The notes beneath the pieces are model-generated. The model worked only from the letters and a program-made list of their open reading frames with translations. It was not told the origin of the DNA and made no database searches. From Bacteroidales bacterium UBA6360 (GTDB lineage: Bacteria; Bacteroidota; Bacteroidia; Bacteroidales; UBA932), in contig DJRM01000014.1 of the NCBI GenBank assembly GCA_002440085.1, positions 1 through 6,928 on the forward strand: 6,928 nt of DNA, read 5' to 3'. Shown here one piece after another: positions 5,445 through 6,928 of this stretch (position 1 is its first letter; every line of letters starts with the position of its first letter). The position numbers were made by a program, and so were the translations under genes.

Positions 5445-5464
5445 CGCAAATCAGAAGACCATAT

Positions 5465-6196
5465 ATGAGAAAAACGGGGATCATCTTAGCGGCAGCCATA
5501 ACTATATGCTTATGCGCTGCCTCATGCGGCAATCGCAAAGGCGGGAAAAAGGTTGCGGACGAACAAAAAGACAGTATAATTATGGTACAGAACAGCGAAC
5601 TGGAGTTTGACATCATCACGACGGAAGGGACAATCCGCGTGAAACTCTACAGCAAGACCCCTCGGCACAGGGACAATTTCTGCAAGCTCGTGAGCGAGCA
5701 CTATTACGACAGCCTGCTTTTCCACAGGGTCATCGACGGATTCATGATTCAGACGGGCGACCCGTACACCCGAGACAGTTCAAAGACAGAACTTTACGGA
5801 CAGGGAGGGCCGGACTACACCATTCCGGCGGAGTTCGTCAGCGAATATTATCACAAGAAAGGAGCCCTTGCAGCGGCACGCCGAGGCGACACGGCAAATC
5901 CCCGCAAGTCGTCAAGCGGTTCGCAGTTCTACATCGTCCAGGACGAGATGAACTGCATCCACCTCGACGGGCAGTACACAGTGTTCGGAGAGACAGTTGA
6001 CGGACTCGATGTCATCGACAGGATTGCGGCGGCACCCACTGACAGGCGGGACAGGCCGGTCAAAGACATCAGAATCATCACGATAAAGCCGGTTGAGGTC
6101 CAGACAAAGACCGTTTCCGACAGCACGGATACGCAAAGGCCAGACAGCCTTACGATGGCTGACAGTCTCTCTGGAGAAAAGAAAATCGAAGAATAA
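5465..6196 (+). CDS. Cyclophilin-type peptidyl-prolyl cis-trans isomerase, lipoprotein
   Basis: The product is 243 aa and should catalyse proline isomerisation to help proteins fold outside the cytoplasm. Residues 1-20 form a signal peptide with a positively charged start and hydrophobic core; AASC at 18-21 is a lipobox, so Cys21 is probably lipidated and the protein membrane-anchored in the periplasm. The cyclophilin domain runs from about 48 to 212. FHRVI at 86-90 holds the catalytic Arg88, GFMIQTGD at 92-99 holds Gln96, SSGSQFYI is at 150-157, and LDGQYTVFGE is at 168-177. His167 sits where human CypA has Trp121, a change expected in bacterial members and usually tied to weak cyclosporin binding. 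A Ser/Thr/Asp-rich tail of about 30 residues follows. The ATG at 5465 was chosen because it gives a proper signal peptide and lies behind the promoter. The gene is 18 nt before the HAD gene. Confidence 0.93.
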   Translation: MRKTGIILAAAITICLCAASCGNRKGGKKVADEQKDSIIMVQNSELEFDIITTEGTIRVKLYSKTPRHRDNFCKLVSEHYYDSLLFHRVIDGFMIQTGDPYTRDSSKTELYGQGGPDYTIPAEFVSEYYHKKGALAAARRGDTANPRKSSSGSQFYIVQDEMNCIHLDGQYTVFGETVDGLDVIDRIAAAPTDRRDRPVKDIRIITIKPVEVQTKTVSDSTDTQRPDSLTMADSLSGEKKIEE

Positions 6197-6214
6197 GTCG
6201 CGGAGGGAAAGAAC

Positions 6215-6907
6215 ATGACAAAGAAAATAATCTTTTTCGACGCTGACGACACGCTCTGGGAGAACGAGGGCTATTTCAGAAACGCTGAGAAGGAATTTGC
6301 GGCACTGCTTCACCACGAGGCGGACGCGGCTTCCGTACAACAGCTTCTTTGGACAAGACAGGAAGGCAATCTACCGATTTTCGGCTACGGCTCCAAGACC
6401 TATATGCTCGGGATGCTGGACACCGCGGTTGAACTGTGTGGAGGAAATCTCAGCGAGGAAATATATTTCGGAATAAAGCGCATCATCACGGATCTGGCAT
6501 ATCACAGGTTTGAAATGATTGACGGCGTGGAAAAAGTGCTCGGGCAAATCCGCGACATGGGCTATGAACTCGCCGTTGCGACAAAGGGAGATTTGACAGA
6601 ACAGCTCAGCAAATACAGGAAAAGCGGTCTGTCAAGATTCTTTCATCACATCGAGGTGCTGGAAAACAAGGACAGACAGAACTACCTTGAACTGTGCCAG
6701 AAATTCGATATCCGCCCGGAGGATCTCATCATGGTAGGAAACTCTGTGAAGTCCGACATCGTCCCGGTGATTGAAATCGGCGGCCGCGCGATACACGTTC
6801 CGCACGAAATGGTCTGGGCGCACGAGTTCGCGGAGATGCCGAAATCCGACAGGGTGTTTGAGGTGGAGACAATAGCCGATGTTCCGGAAATTCTCAAACT
6901 TTTCTAA
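6215..6907 (+). CDS. HAD-superfamily hydrolase (YjjG-like phosphatase)
   Basis: The product is 230 aa and should be a cytosolic Mg-dependent phosphatase acting on a small phosphorylated metabolite; the substrate cannot be read from the sequence. All four HAD motifs are present: motif I FFDADDTLW at 7-15 with nucleophile Asp9 and acid/base Asp11, motif II Thr123 in VATKGD, motif III Lys152 in LENKD, and motif IV GNSVKSD at 175-181. The segment between motifs I and II (about 16-110) is the helical C1 cap, as in phosphoglycolate-phosphatase and YjjG relatives. The start at 6215 is supported by GGAGG at 6202-6206, eight bases upstream, one of the few good ribosome sites here. It is probably cotranscribed with the cyclophilin gene. 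The only GATATC in the window lies inside it at 6707-6712. The 21 bases after the stop are T-rich, but no hairpin is visible before the window ends. Confidence 0.92.
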   Translation: MTKKIIFFDADDTLWENEGYFRNAEKEFAALLHHEADAASVQQLLWTRQEGNLPIFGYGSKTYMLGMLDTAVELCGGNLSEEIYFGIKRIITDLAYHRFEMIDGVEKVLGQIRDMGYELAVATKGDLTEQLSKYRKSGLSRFFHHIEVLENKDRQNYLELCQKFDIRPEDLIMVGNSVKSDIVPVIEIGGRAIHVPHEMVWAHEFAEMPKSDRVFEVETIADVPEILKLF

Positions 6908-6928
6908 GAAGCTGTTTGAATTTTTTGT

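Noticed and set aside
5396..5464. Longer start for the cyclophilin at 5396
   Set aside because: The promoter -7 element at 5407-5414 lies inside it, and the added residues would precede and spoil the lipoprotein signal peptide.
6707..6712. Single GATATC site in the window, considered as site avoidance by the restriction system
   Set aside because: About one to two sites are expected by chance in 6.9 kb, so one site says nothing.
6908..6928. T-rich tail after the HAD gene as a terminator
   Set aside because: No stem is visible in the 21 bases available, so it cannot be called from this window.
1193..6928. CRISPR arrays, tRNA genes and transposases
   Set aside because: I looked for spaced direct repeats, tRNA features and transposase motifs and found none; the only regular repeats are the three operators.

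Overview
The window reads as a chromosomal segment of a Bacteroidales bacterium. The clues are exact matches to the Bacteroidetes -7 promoter element TAnnTTTG, weak or absent Shine-Dalgarno sequences before most starts, a lipoprotein cyclophilin, and a flippase of the Bacteroidetes exopolysaccharide type. The flanking genes are moderately GC-rich (33 of 60 bases in a sampled flippase line). That fits an Alistipes/Rikenellaceae-like host better than Bacteroides sensu stricto, but the genus is a guess.

Left flank (1-1576): the 3' part of an FMN-dependent old-yellow-enzyme family oxidoreductase with a cysteine-rich tail, then the RNase P RNA gene rnpB only 19 nt behind it, then a long hairpin that can terminate transcription from both sides.

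Centre (about 1577-3650): an AT-rich block on the minus strand holding a complete Type II restriction-modification operon. In transcription order it has a 65-aa Xre/HipB(Y4mF)-like regulator, a restriction endonuclease that aligns with EcoRV through its catalytic and DNA-recognition loops, and an adenine-N6 methyltransferase of the M.EcoRV type. The predicted specificity is GATATC. Before the regulator lie three copies of a [A/C]CCCnnnCGGGTA element, each exactly 41 bp from the next. They frame a perfect Bacteroidetes promoter, which looks like an autoregulated switch. The regulator gene is clearly more GC-rich (about 51% in a 120-nt sample) than the endonuclease gene (about 33%), so the operon itself looks like a mosaic.

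Right flank (about 3655-6928): a short coding-like remnant that may come from an SGNH/GDSL hydrolase, a 520-aa polysaccharide flippase on the minus strand, a divergent promoter region, and a plus-strand pair: a cyclophilin-type peptidyl-prolyl isomerase lipoprotein and a HAD-family phosphatase.

The main point of interest is the R-M island. An EcoRV-type system appears wired to a HipB/Y4mF-like antitoxin-type repressor and a three-operator array, inserted in core chromosome directly behind rnpB. The other genes are ordinary housekeeping or envelope genes.
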